DNA of 64,000 nt. Origin: Primulina eburnea. Taxonomy: Eukaryota; Streptophyta; Magnoliopsida; Lamiales; Gesneriaceae. Shown piece by piece: positions 11,245-22,366 of this stretch (its first letter is position 1; each line of letters begins with the position of its first letter). The notes under the pieces are model-generated. The model saw only the letters and a program-made list of their open reading frames with translations, made no database searches and was not told the DNA's origin. The translations under genes were made by a program, and so were the position numbers. The stretch is taken from NCBI RefSeq assembly GCF_022965805.1, contig NC_133108.1, forward strand, positions 44,028,051 through 44,092,050, in the 5' to 3' direction.

Positions 11245-12975
11245 TTATAAAATATAATGATGATAGATTAGTTTTTTTAATTCTGAATTAATGTTTGACT
11301 TCTAATTTTTTAATTAAGTTTGTTTTCTTTAAATAAGAATGATATTAACTGAGAAATGCTATTTTGAAAAGAAAAAAATTGTATGACAAAGTTAAACGGT
11401 ATTATGGTAAAAGAAATTTTCAAAGTTAATTGCCGAGTTTCAAATTTTGTTATTTTTTTTGTTTTTTTATTTATAATAATGGTATTATACATGGGAAAAA
11501 AATATGTTGATACGAAGCAGAAGTACCTGGTGAGATGAAACATCAACAGTCAGACATATGAAAAGTTTCACAACAACTAGCGAGATGGAGCACCGATAGA
11601 CGAATATATTATTTGGATCACTTATGATTTTTTTTTTAATTTTTATGTTAAAAATATTATTTATTATTGTAAATATGAACATAGTTGATACGTCTCACGG
11701 ATAAAAATCCATAAAACCTTTTCGTTAGATCATGTAAGTTATATGATGACAGCTAATAGACCTTATACCCACTAAAATGTTGTATTGGTTATCAGTAACA
11801 AACGATTTCGTGCAACTTAAGCTTAAGAAAATAATTAATAATTGTTGTGGGTTAATTGGCCATCATAATTGCTTCTATGGATCGTTTTTTACATGGTTTG
11901 ATAATTGTGTCGTTGTGCCTGCAGGGATGTGAGGGCTCTCATTACATGATACATGTATAGTTCAATGTGCTCATCGACCAGCGTTTTATCAATTGTTTTG
12001 TGTTACGATATCAACCCAAAATTCCAAAAAGTTGAATCAAGTTTTAATAAAATTTGCTACTTATTGGTCGATTTTAAATCCGAAATTTCTATAATAATCA
12101 ACTTCCTAGAGAAGAAGGCTTGCCCTCCATATAAAGATAATATGTTAAATATTTTTTGTGTAATCTAATAAGATCTAAATGACTAATATATATAAAAATA
12201 TTATAATATAAAGTAATAATATATGCATTAATTAATTAAGTTATATATGCGGCATGCATTAAAGCACCCAATAAAAAAAAATTATTTTGTAATATTCTTC
12301 TTGACTTTTTCTTTTCTTTTCTTTTTTTTTTTTTTATTAAAAGCGAAGAATAGAAAAACAGAAAATTAAACTTGGTAAAACACTCAATGGCTTAAAATTC
12401 AAATTCATATTCACATTTTATATGTGTTTGGATTCTTAAAATCTAAAATAGAGAAACGATTCACGTTATTTAAATATTAAAATTTACAAATAACTTTCAT
12501 CTGGATACGGCTGATCTGGTGAGAGTTCCAGGTTGCTTGTCGGCCTATTAAAAAGCATAATTTATAAGTTTATGAATTGTTATATTTGGTCGATTCAAAA
12601 TCATTAATTTGAGAAGTGGACACCAAATCCATTGATACTACTAGGTAAGAGTGCGTATACGAGTGTTGATGTGAAATCCTAACAAATTTTTTGATACTAG
12701 GAAGTCAAATATTTAGACATTTTTTACATATAAAAGAACCTAGCTAGATCGGCTTGATTTCATTTTATGCTAATTCTTGAAACTTTGCGGCAAGTACGTT
12801 CCCATATCAGTCCTAGCTTCGTTGAATCATTTAATTAGACAACCATTTCTTGATTTTGCTTCTTTTCCTTAAGTTTTCATGCATATTGCATGTTTGAGTT
12901 GATCAGAATATTTTCCTTTGCTGTCTTATGTTAGATTCATCAACTTTGGGAGGGGAATAATACCAGAAGGTAAAG
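10463..12975. other. Intergenic DNA; likely displaced kinase promoter at its left end
   Basis: The first 400 bp (10463-10900) would have been continuous with 4563-4868 before the retrotransposon inserted, so they probably belong to the upstream region or 5' UTR of the kinase gene. Further right is AT-rich DNA with a long TA microsatellite (11187-11241) and a fragment at about 11647-11715 resembling the middle and end of the GTGAGAC repeat. From about 12395 to 12490, and from 12800 to 12975, the sequence is shared with the flanks of the other sugar-transporter copies, marking the edge of a duplicated block. Confidence 0.55.
11187..11241. repeat. (TA)n microsatellite
   Basis: An uninterrupted TA dinucleotide run of about 55 bp, followed by a T tract. 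It is simple sequence with no gene association visible. Confidence 0.95.
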
Positions 12976-13102
12976 ATGGCTGATGATCAAGAAACACGAA
13001 AAGACGAAAGCTTAGTGCAAGAAGAGATAAGGGTTCGACTAATTATTTCACAAGAAGAGAGTATAACGAGTCCGCGAAGGAGGCATTAGGGAGGATAGAT
13101 TC

Positions 13103-16100
13103 ATGGTTTATGTCACCACTTTTGTGGTAGCTTGCGGTTATTATGCGTTCGGATCATGCGTATGTAACGAGTTCTCGGATGACCTTATCATCTAAGGACC
13201 TTGTTTCGATTTTGTTTGATGCAATGGCTTTGTGTTTTTCAGCTAGGGTATTCATCACCGACACAGTTTGCTATCAGAGAAGATGTGCACTTATCCTTAG
13301 CAGAGGTTGTTTGGAAATACAAACAATCCAATCTCATTGAATTTATTCCTTTTTCATCATTCTCTAAGTTGTTCATGCACAGGATTTCTCAGCGACAAAT
13401 TTTGATTTTTAAGCCTGTGTTGTTTCTTGGCAGTATTCAATGTTTGGATCCATATTGACTTTCGGAGGAATGATCGGTGCAATTACTGGTGGTAAAATCG
13501 CAGATTACATAGGTCGCAAACAGGTAATCTTGGCGAAGTGGATTAACAGTACTAGTATTTAGGACAACCTATTGATTCATGTATGATGACCCGAGTTCTC
13601 GGGTGTGAAACTGTGGCAGACAATGATATTATCAAGCGGAATCTGTATTGCAGGGTGGCTTTCCATTTACTCTGCTCAGGTATTTTCGACTATATTCCTC
13701 TACAACAATTCCTGTAACAGTCCATGTTATGTTAACCATCAATTTTATGTATTTTTGGATGGACTATTTTTACCGTCATTTTTACTGGTAAGTGAGCCTT
13801 AAACCAAGTTGTACGTACAGGAGGCTATACTACTGGATATTGGAAGATTAGCAACTGGATATGGAACGGGAGTCTTCTCTTATGTGGTAAATTAATAGAT
13901 TGATTTATATATGTTGTGATAGAGATGTTCAAAGGTTTTCAATCTAGTTTTTGGTCCACAGATACCCGTATTCATAGCTGAAATTGCGCCCAAGGATTTA
14001 CGAGGAACGTTGGCAATGTTCTGTGGGGTAGATACCAAAATTTTATCCAATTTTAACAGAGAGAGATTATCAATATTGAAAATCCTTATTACCCTGTAGG
14101 TCGTGCTTTGTACTGCAGTATGTGTATCTTTCATCATAGGCACGATGCTCACTTGGAGAGCGCTAGCTTTAACAGGTATTTTATGAAACAAACCTATGTG
14201 TAGGACAAGTAACCAAGATTATCAGCTATTGATACCGTGTGTGATCGTGCTGCAGGAATAATCCCTTGTGCTCTTCTGATTTTTGGACTCTTTATCATCC
14301 CAGAGTCCCCGAGATGGTTGGTAAGAAACACAATTCGCTAATAAATGTTATCCATTTTAATGTGGAAAGATTGTCAGAAGCTTAATAGTTGAAGTTGCTA
14401 GGCAAAACAAGGAAATGAAAAGGAGTTTGAAGCTTCGTTGCGAAGACTTCGAGGTAAGAATGCTGATATATCTGAGGAGGCAGCTGAAATTCAAGTGAGT
14501 TCAATTTTAAAACTTGTAACAAGAGTAGTAGCAACATCTCAAAGAGTAAAGTAAGTTAAAAAATGAACTGTCTTGCCAGGAATACATAGAAACCTTGGGA
14601 AAGCTTCCTAAAGCTAATCTGTTCGATTTGTTTCGAAAACGATATCTGGGTTCAGTCAAGGTAAAATGCTCATTCTTATGTCAGTATTCGTGTGACCTTA
14701 GTATGCATTAACTTCTGTATATTTATTTCCATTTCTTTCTCTAACAAAATTGGTCTATAGATTTCGTTTTCAAAGCTTAATAAACGATCATAAGCTATAA
14801 ACTCTCACACAGATAGGAGTCGGACTAATGGTCTTTCAACAACTTGGAGGAACCAGCGGAATTTGTTTCTATGTCAGCAGTATCTTTCAGTCTTCGGGTA
14901 AGTTCATGTTTTTCGTAAGCGTCATTACAAACTCAAGGATCAGATTAAAGATTTGATCTCTCTCGTGTAATATCACAGGGTTTCCAGCCAACGTGGGAAC
15001 TATAAGCTATGCCATTCTTCAGGTATCTAGATCCACACTGTGAATTCTTGGAGATGAAAAAGCTTTTTCATTATTAAAAAGGGAACTAATTCTGTGGATC
15101 CTGTTTGATTGCATCAAAAATCTTCTGTCAGGTCATAGCCACTACACTCGGTGGCATTTTAATCGACAGGGCAGGAAGAAAACCGCTTCTCGTGGTATCA
15201 TTTATATGCCAGTGGCTGCTCATCAGCTACGGAACACTGTTTACGCTCCACACTATTCAAGATTTAAACAAGATGCGTTTGCCCCGTGCAGGTTTCTGGA
15301 GCAGGACAGGTCCTAGGGTGCCTACTAACTGGGAGTTCATTCTTTTTGAAGGTTATCATTCATCTTTTCGGCCTCTTTTAGTCTGTTTTTGTTTCATTTC
15401 TATGAAAACAATCTGATTAAGAAGCCTTATGCTCTGGACCAGGAGCATGGACTTGCACTTGGTGCAGCTCCTGCTCTGGCAGTAATGGGCATGCTGGTAA
15501 GTTCTGATGATTTCGAATGATATACTATCTACAAATATTGAAGACAAATACCTAATCGGAGAGTCTAGAGTCTATTCTGCCCATTAGTTATATGCAGGGG
15601 CGTTTTCGATAGGGATGGGAGTGATTCCATGGTTGGTGATGTCTGAGGTATGATAGAAAAAAACTTTACATGCTTTCTCTACGTGAACTGTGTATTCTCC
15701 GATGGCATTCGTCTACAGTTCAGACTAAGAATTATGATTACTACAGATATTCCCTGTAAACATTAAAGGAGTAGCCGGAAGCCTTGCAGCACTAGTGAAC
15801 TGGTCTGGTGCATTGGTTTGTACTTTGACCTTTAATTTCCTCATGAGCTGGAGCTCTTATGGTAAGCAACTAGTTTCTAAAATTTGCAGTGTCGAAAGCA
15901 AAATTTGACATCCCAGCCTCAGCGTAGTTCATTATCATCTGTTTAACTAATTAGGAATACAAGTGGATTGAGTCGCAGGTGAGTAGATTTCAAGTGACTC
16001 ATTGGAAACTCAACTTGAGTTTGAGTATTATTTTCTCACACTTTAGACAAGCTACTAGAGATTGAGTGTGATATTAAGTTTTTAATATCTACACATGACA

Positions 16101-16394
16101 TGTTTCTTTTAACAAAATGTGATGAACAATGTAGTAAAATCCAGTATTTCCAAGTATTGTCAAATTTGAAGTCTAGCTCGACTGGTCGAAACTCGTTAGG
16201 TCGACCACATCCGTTGCTCTAGCCAGAGAAAAGTATCACCTCGTACTTGTGAATGTACCTTGTGATCTGCAGGAACTTTCACTCTGTATGCTGCAATCAA
16301 TGCACTTGCCATCGTGTTTGTGATTAAGGTTGTCCCAGAAACCAATGGCAGAACACTGGAACAGATTCAAGCAGCAATTGATTCTTCAATTTGA
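13103..16394 (+). CDS. ERD6-like sugar transporter, copy 1 (N-terminally truncated, probably decaying)
   Basis: A major-facilitator monosaccharide transporter of the ERD6-like group, normally a tonoplast sugar/H+ exporter. I read 18 exons with consistent splice signals: 13103-13159, 13243-13305, 13434-13523, 13620-13679, 13821-13886, 13962-14027, 14100-14175, 14256-14320, 14402-14494, 14580-14660, 14813-14897, 14979-15022, 15132-15194, 15292-15351, 15443-15496, 15588-15647, 15747-15861 and 16273-16394, giving 439 residues. The ancestral ATG (12976) is still there, but compared with copy 2 about 17 bp net are missing in exon 1, so that frame stops at a TAG near 13087. Translation could only restart at ATG 13103, which keeps the first membrane helix and loses the cytosolic N-terminus. 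Family motifs DYIGRK, PESPRWL and IDRAGRKP remain. Several transport-pathway residues differ (TLNQ to MFCG, GGINGI to GGTSGI, PETKG to PETNG). It could be a pseudogene with intact splicing. Confidence 0.75.
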
Positions 16395-17150
16395 CTTTGC
16401 TTTTGGGAAATACTTAGCTTTCTGAGGAGATGCAAAATGTTTAGCTTTAATATGTTAATATCATAAATTCAATAGAAAATATTATATTATTTTTTAATAA
16501 TCATCTTTTCTATTAAATAACAGTTGCAAGAAAATTGGATGAATGAATAATTAATATATTTTTAATTTACAGAAACTTGAAGAGCTAACTAATTTATAGT
16601 TTTTTTTTAAAAAATATACACTCGAAATTTCAAATAAATTTCGTTTAAAAAATGGTGAGACCTGCTGATCTGGTACCAGTTTCTTACGTAAGAATCTTGG
16701 TCTGTACAAAGGACATCCTGGAAACCTCATGTTCTAAATAAGACCAACAAATACATATGGATACTTGCACACAAAACGATTGATCAAATACATTTTTAAA
16801 ATTCAACTCAGAACTAGAACGAACAAGAATCAACCGCTGACGAGATTCGAAGCAAAGGTACATGAGAGAATCCTCCTCTCGTGTCATCACAGGAACCCTT
16901 GTAATTAGTCTTGATCGACTAGGCTTGCCTACAGTGGTCCGCGTACAGAATGAACTACTTTTTTCATGCAATATATAATTTGCCCCCCCCTCCCTTTTAT
17001 TTTCCTTTGATAGACAAAATGTCTGCCTTCTTGGCCATTCGCTAAAAAAGAGAAAAATTAACAAGTGAACTCACCATAAATACTATAGGTAATATGTTGA
17101 TGGCGATCAGCAGGGTACAACACTCAGGTCTTGCCTGAGTCTACATATAA
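16395..17150. other. 3' flank of sugar-transporter copy 1
   Basis: AT-rich sequence without a convincing gene. The segment about 16610-16710 is repeated in diverged form at about 17575-17680, sharing AAAATGGTGA and GAATCTTGGTCTGTAC, which shows the duplicated unit includes downstream flank. A 126-residue minus-strand open frame at 16684-17064 has no recognisable features. Confidence 0.5.
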
Positions 17151-17154
17151 ATTT

Positions 17155-17690
17155 TTATGTGTGTTAATTTGAATTCTTAAAATTTAAAATAGAGAAATGA
17201 TTCACGTTATTTAAATATTAAAATTTACTTGGACGATTATTTCTTGATTTGGCATCTTTTCCTCAAGTTCTCATGCTTATGTTTGCATCTTGGGATTGAT
17301 CAGGAAGCATTAGGGAGGATAGATTCATGGTTTATGTCACCATTTATGCCGCAGCTTGCGGTTCCTTTGCATTCTGATCGTGCATATGTAACGAGTTAAT
17401 TCTCGGGTGATATTTTGTTTAACGAAATCCAGACAAAGTTTTCAGACAGAGTATACGTAGGCATTGAGTTCACATTCTATCATTCTGTGTGTTTGAGTTA
17501 CAATAGATGGATTTTAGACATAAACGAGAGAGGATGCGTGTAATTCAGACATAAGAAATTGTAGTTGTTTTTGAAAATGTATGCTCAAAATTTCAAACAA
17601 GTTTCATTTAAAAATGGTGACTATTGCTGATCTGTTGCATGAGATTGCCAGCTTGCTTACATGCGAATCTTGGTCTGTACTATTTTTTTA
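17155..17690 (+). pseudogene. Internally deleted third sugar-transporter copy
   Basis: Three pieces of the duplicated unit lie in order with the gene body missing. 17155-17230 matches the far upstream flank of copy 1 (about 12420-12490). 17235-17400 matches the near upstream flank and exon 1 of copies 1 and 2 (GATAGATTCATGGTTTATGT, then GATCGTGCATATGTAACGAG where the exon 1 donor lies). 17575-17690 matches the 3' flank at 16610-16710. No exons 2-18 are present, so nearly the whole gene was deleted between exon 1 and the downstream flank. A stop (TGA in CATTCTGATCG) also breaks the exon 1 frame. Confidence 0.75.
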
Positions 17691-18165
17691 AAAAAAAACA
17701 AAGGAATCTTGGTATATACAAAGAGTCGAAGAGAACAATTATATTAGATTTTTTGAAACTAACTCTTCGATCATGCACCCATTTGAAAATTTTGAAATTG
17801 GGCCCACCTATAATGTACTTTACTTACATTGCAATTGTACTTTCTCTCTATTTTATTTGGATCAAAAGATCAACGGTGGTTTGCTTTTAATTATCGATGA
17901 TTTAGTTAAATGAGTGTTTAATTTCTAACTGATCGAAACTTTTTGTAGTTCTTGATTCACACAAAAATATTTTTGTGCTCTTTAGGTCCACGATTATTCT
18001 TTCGAAGAAATTAGCTACCAAATATTGAAAATCTAGAACATATATATGATATTGTAGAACAAAGATTTAGATCTGGTACAAAAGATAAAATTTTGAGTAT
18101 AAAATTGAAACTAATGTATTAATATAAATGCTTAGTACACTTGTTTATGTCCTCAAATATCATAT
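17691..18165. other. AT-rich intergenic DNA
   Basis: No gene, RNA or mobile-element signature recognised between the deleted transporter copy and the tandem repeat that follows. Confidence 0.5.
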
Positions 18166-18545
18166 ATATTAGTATATGATATAAAAGAGTTTATACTAAA
18201 ATATCATATATCAATATCAAATATTTAATGCTTTGTATCAATTTTCATCTGAAAAAATATGTAATTAATTCCAAAATTTGTTATACATTTTTGAGTACTC
18301 AAAAATCGTATATTATTGTCAGATTTGGTACTCAAATATCATATATTAATACCATATTTTCAATGTATTGTATTGAATTTTCATCCGAAAAAGACATGTC
18401 ATTAACATCAAATTTTGGCATATAATTTTATGTACTCAAAAATCATATATTAGTATCAGATTTAACATATGTTGTTTAAAATTATCATATATTTGTTTCA
18501 GATTTTCAATGTTTTGTACTCAATTTCATCCGAAAAACACATATG
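18166..18545. repeat. Imperfect ~140-bp tandem repeat, about three units
   Basis: The landmark TTTTCATC(T/C)GAAAAA recurs at about 18242, 18378 and 18525. Each is preceded by a TTCAATG(T/C)(A/T)TTGTA-like stretch and followed by ACTCAAAAATC(G/A)TATATTA. Spacing is 136-147 bp. Units are diverged, so it is an old array directly left of the Helitron head. Confidence 0.7.
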
Positions 18546-18593
18546 GGTCCAAAAAATACAGAAACATTTTTTTGAGTTAGTCTGAATCTATAA

Positions 18594-19240
18594 TCTATAT
18601 AAATATACCAATTGAATTGTGAATTTCCTCTATTATCCTCATTAAAGTTGTACTCCAATGACACTTTGTCTTCCTTTTATGTAATTAGTTAATTATTATT
18701 AATCAATTATTATTAATCCATTGACTAATTATTATTTATTACTCTTTCACTCACTTTCATGGCATGACTACAAATAATAATGAATTGGTTTTGTGAAAAT
18801 ACCTTACAAATAATACTAATAGTGTTATACATTCTTTTATTAAAATAAATAATACAAAATATTATGCTAATAGAGGTTTCGAACTTATTTTTACAATTTA
18901 TGTATTAATATCTATAATATATATATATATATAAATATACCAATTGAATTGTGAATTTCCTCTATTATCCTCATTAAAGTTGTACTCCAATGACACTTTG
19001 TCTTCCTTTTATGTAATTAGTTAATTATTATTAATCAATTATTATTAATCCATTGACTAATTATTATTTATTACTCTTTCACTCACTTTCATGGCATGAC
19101 TACAAATAATAATGAATTGGTTTTGTGAAAATACCTTACAAATAATACTAATAGTGTTATACATTCTTTTATTAAAATAAATAATACAAAATATTATGCT
19201 AATAGAGGTTTCGAACTTATTTTTACAATTTATGTATTAA
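18594..19240. repeat. Near-perfect direct duplication, about 310-bp unit
   Basis: 18597-18909 and 18929-19240 appear identical by eye over about 310 bp; both contain ACTCCAATGACACTTTGTC. They are separated only by an extra TA-rich 15 bp at the start of the second unit. Each unit begins at a TCTATA that follows an A. An additional 85-bp partial duplication (AGGTTTCGAA...) follows at 19206-19375. Confidence 0.9.
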
Positions 19241-19599
19241 TTATATTTTTCATAATCTTAGTTTTTTACAAAAAATACAAAAAAATTTATAGGTTTCGAA
19301 ATTATTTTTACAATTTATGTATTACTTATATTTTTCATAATCTTAGTTTTTACAAATAATACAAAAAAAATTTATATTTAACAAAACATAAAATAAGAAA
19401 TTATAAATTTATATGTCGAGGTTTGATCTATATCTATATATATATGCAAATCTATATATATGAATGTGAATTGTGAATTTACATAAATATCCTTATCTTC
19501 ATTTAATAATAATAATAATTTACATAAATATTCTTACCTTCATTTAATAATAATCATTAATAAATGTTTTTTTTCCATATATTCTTTTAAAAATAATCA

Positions 19600-19965
19600 T
19601 TTCATTAATACATTTTTATTTTTAAATTTAAAATTAATTACTTTGATATTTACGTTGACATCAAATTCACAGAAAATCACTATCATAAATACATGTTTAT
19701 TTTTTGTTTGTTTTTCATCTATTCATTTAATAATAATCATTAATATATTTTTATTTTTAAATTTAAAATTAATTACTTTAATATTTACATTGACATCAAA
19801 TTCACATAAAAGCACTATCATAAATACATATTTATTTTTTTTTTGTGTTTTTCATCTATTAATTTAATAATGATCATTAATATTTTTTATTTTTAAATTT
19901 AAAATTATTTACTTTAATATTTACATTGACATCAAATTCACAGAAAATCACTATGATAATGTTGT
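19600..19965. repeat. ~136-bp tandem repeat, about three units
   Basis: Three consecutive units share ATTTTTAAATTTAAAATTA followed by TTGACATCAAATTCACA and ATAAATACAT. The landmarks start near 19613, 19748 and 19885. Units differ by small indels and substitutions. No coding potential; the open frame across it is repeat-derived. Confidence 0.8.
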
Positions 19966-20009
19966 AAATTTGAATAAATTGTTAATATTACGAACATTAA
20001 GGTAATGAT

Positions 20010-20710
20010 GGGAAAACAAATAGAGATGAGTGCGATTGAATAAAATTAAATTATTAATAAATATTAACGTCATATAAAACATTTTTTTCCTATTTAGAAG
20101 GTAGATATATATATAGATTACTTATATATCAACAAAAATATGTGATTGAGAGAAAATGTTTGTATGTAAGTGATTTCATTGCAAACATTTAAGTTATTTA
20201 ATCAATTTTCAATATATGATTCTAAATACATATTACTAAATAATATATTATCTATTAATTAATCTATTAAATATTGACTTTCATTTGTGAGCTTACTATT
20301 ATATTATTTTTTTGTTTTACAATTTGTCATGTTAGTGTTATTTAAGTCATTTTTTATCTTAGTTTAATAAGATCATTAATAGTGTATTTAACTCAATCAA
20401 ACTAATTATTATTTTAATTTAATTTTAAATTTAATTTTTATTAGTTAAATTTATATATTGCCGTCAAATAATAATAGGAAGACAAAGGGAGATGAGCCGG
20501 ACTGAATAAAAATAAATTATTAATAAATATTAATGTCATACAAAATTTCTTTTTGTCGTTTAAAATAAAAATATTTTCAAACTCTTTATGTGTCAATAGA
20601 GATATGTGATTGAGAGAAATGTTTGTCTGTAAGTGATTTTAAACACTGTTTTTAAGTTATTTAGTCAATTTTTTATAAATGCTGCTAAATAAATATTACT
20701 AAATAACCAT
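20010..20710. repeat. Diverged direct duplication, two ~240-bp blocks
   Basis: 20020-20250 and 20485-20710 share, in order, a GAATAAAA(T/A)TAAATTATTAATA block, TATGTGATTGAGAGAAA and TACTAAATAA. They are separated by about 235 bp of unrelated AT-rich DNA. This probably reflects an old duplication within the Helitron-like region. Confidence 0.6.
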
Positions 20711-22037
20711 TTGATTATTTTGTGTTCTTGCAATGAGAGGAGTTTTTTTACCCTAGCGTTACATGTTTGATTGTTACATGTCATTTGTATTGATCATGTA
20801 ATTGTGTTTGAATTGTTTATGTGATTTGTTTGTTTGCACAAAGAAAAGAGAAACAAAATCAAATATCCAATAAAAATGTTTATTTTTCAATTTTTTATTG
20901 TTGAGATATTTTTTAAATTTTTAAACACATAATGCATGTTTTCTGTTTGCTTAGATTACTTAGTTTGAAGTGACTTACAAAATACTAAAAAAATTGAAAT
21001 ATTTCTTCGTTTTTACCTTATGTATCAGAATATCAAGAGATAATATTTTTTATTTATTGGGACAAATATATTTCCAAACTTCTGTCTAATCAATTTTTAT
21101 AAATCAATATTTAATTTTTTTACGATATTATTATATTCTCTAATCAATTTTTTTAACTTAGATTGATAGAAGGCATTTTAATTTGAGTTTTTATGTTCTT
21201 GCTTATATTATTTTTGTAATATTATTTATTATGAAAATAATAGGTGAACTATAAAATTTGGTCGGTCTAAGAGTCCTCTGATGAACGACAAATATGGATA
21301 AATTATTAAAATATATAATATCCAATAGATTTTTGGAATGCGATTTTGTTCTAATTCAATGATTATGCATTATTCTAAATTTTAATTATATCACAAGTTA
21401 ACGCATGTTTTGTTGTTGCTAGATATATTTTGTCAATAGTATAATATTTTTCTATGGTTTAAGAAAAATTGTGTGACTTTGTATTATATTTTTACGGCTG
21501 CTTTTCTAAATGGTTTTATTATGATTTCAAGTCACCATTTTTCATTTGTGTTTTTTTTAAAGAATTGGAATGGATATCTATAAAACGATGACATTAATAA
21601 GGCGTCTTCTCTTTATTTGAAAAAAATATTGGAAAATTTATACAAATTGTGAATAATATGAGTTAATATTTAATTGGAGAGTGATTTATGCTTTTTATTG
21701 CTGGTATATACTTCAATTTCTTTGTTATTGTACTAAATAAATTATTTTTAAACTTTGACTTATCATTTTTTTTTCTTATCGAGGTTCTTTGCGTTATGAT
21801 TTTTTTATACGTTTTGTTTAGTATTGTTGGCGGCAATTGGTTAGTTTATATAAAAATAAGTATGAGAGTATACCAATCAAAGCCACATATTCTGGGTCTT
21901 CTGTTGTACGAAGAGAATAATAAATGATTTATGTGAATTATATAATTTCTTGGTTTTTCATACATATAGTCTACGAAATGCGTCGAATTTCGAACAAAAA
22001 AGTTAAGACAAACATAGTGGATGAAAAAAAAGAGACA

Positions 22038-22366
22038 TGTTGCACCATAGTGGTCGAACCATGGTGCTTGAGCTACTATGCGGTTTAAAAGATTTGAGTT
22101 GCACCATTACTACTAGCTATAGCTTTTGGTAAAGCGGCAAGCGCTCGGTCCGACAATTGGTATCAGAGCCAAGATCACGGGTTCGATTCTCATTAATTGC
22201 AAGGAATTCAATTCTTGGGAGGAAGATTGTTGGGTGCAATAATTGTCCCTGCTTAGTAAAGCGGCCGAACCGTGGTGTTTGAGCAGATGTGAGGTTTAAA
22301 AGATTTGATTTGCACCATTACTACTAGCTATAGCTTTTGGTAAAACGGCAAGTGCTCGGTCCTACA
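22038..22366 (+). mobile_element. TRIM-type miniature LTR retrotransposon
   Basis: A 329-bp element. The 5' LTR (22038-22155, 118 bp) and 3' LTR (22228-22366, 139 bp) both begin TGTTG, share GCACCATTACTACTAGCTAT and end TCGGTCC(G/T)ACA. Two bases after the 5' LTR is a primer-binding site TGGTATCAGAGCC (22158-22170), complementary to the 3' end of plant initiator-Met tRNA. A purine tract GGGAGGAAGAT precedes the 3' LTR. There is no coding capacity, as expected for a TRIM. The 5' LTR carries an internal deletion relative to the 3' LTR, and no target duplication is visible. Confidence 0.88.

Noticed and set aside
16684..17064. 126-residue minus-strand open frame
   Set aside because: It lies in duplicated AT-rich flank, has no recognisable domain, and its counterpart at 17575-17690 is not open.
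18166..18545. CRISPR-like regular spacing
   Set aside because: Units are about 140 bp, diverged and in a plant genome; this is an ordinary tandem repeat.
21688..21927. 79-residue hydrophobic open frame
   Set aside because: The composition follows from T-rich DNA in the Helitron-like region; no homology recognised.
22158..22200. tRNA-like sequence (TGGTATCAGAGCC followed by GGTTCGATTC)
   Set aside because: It is a retroelement primer-binding site between two LTRs; no acceptor stem or D/anticodon arms fold around it.
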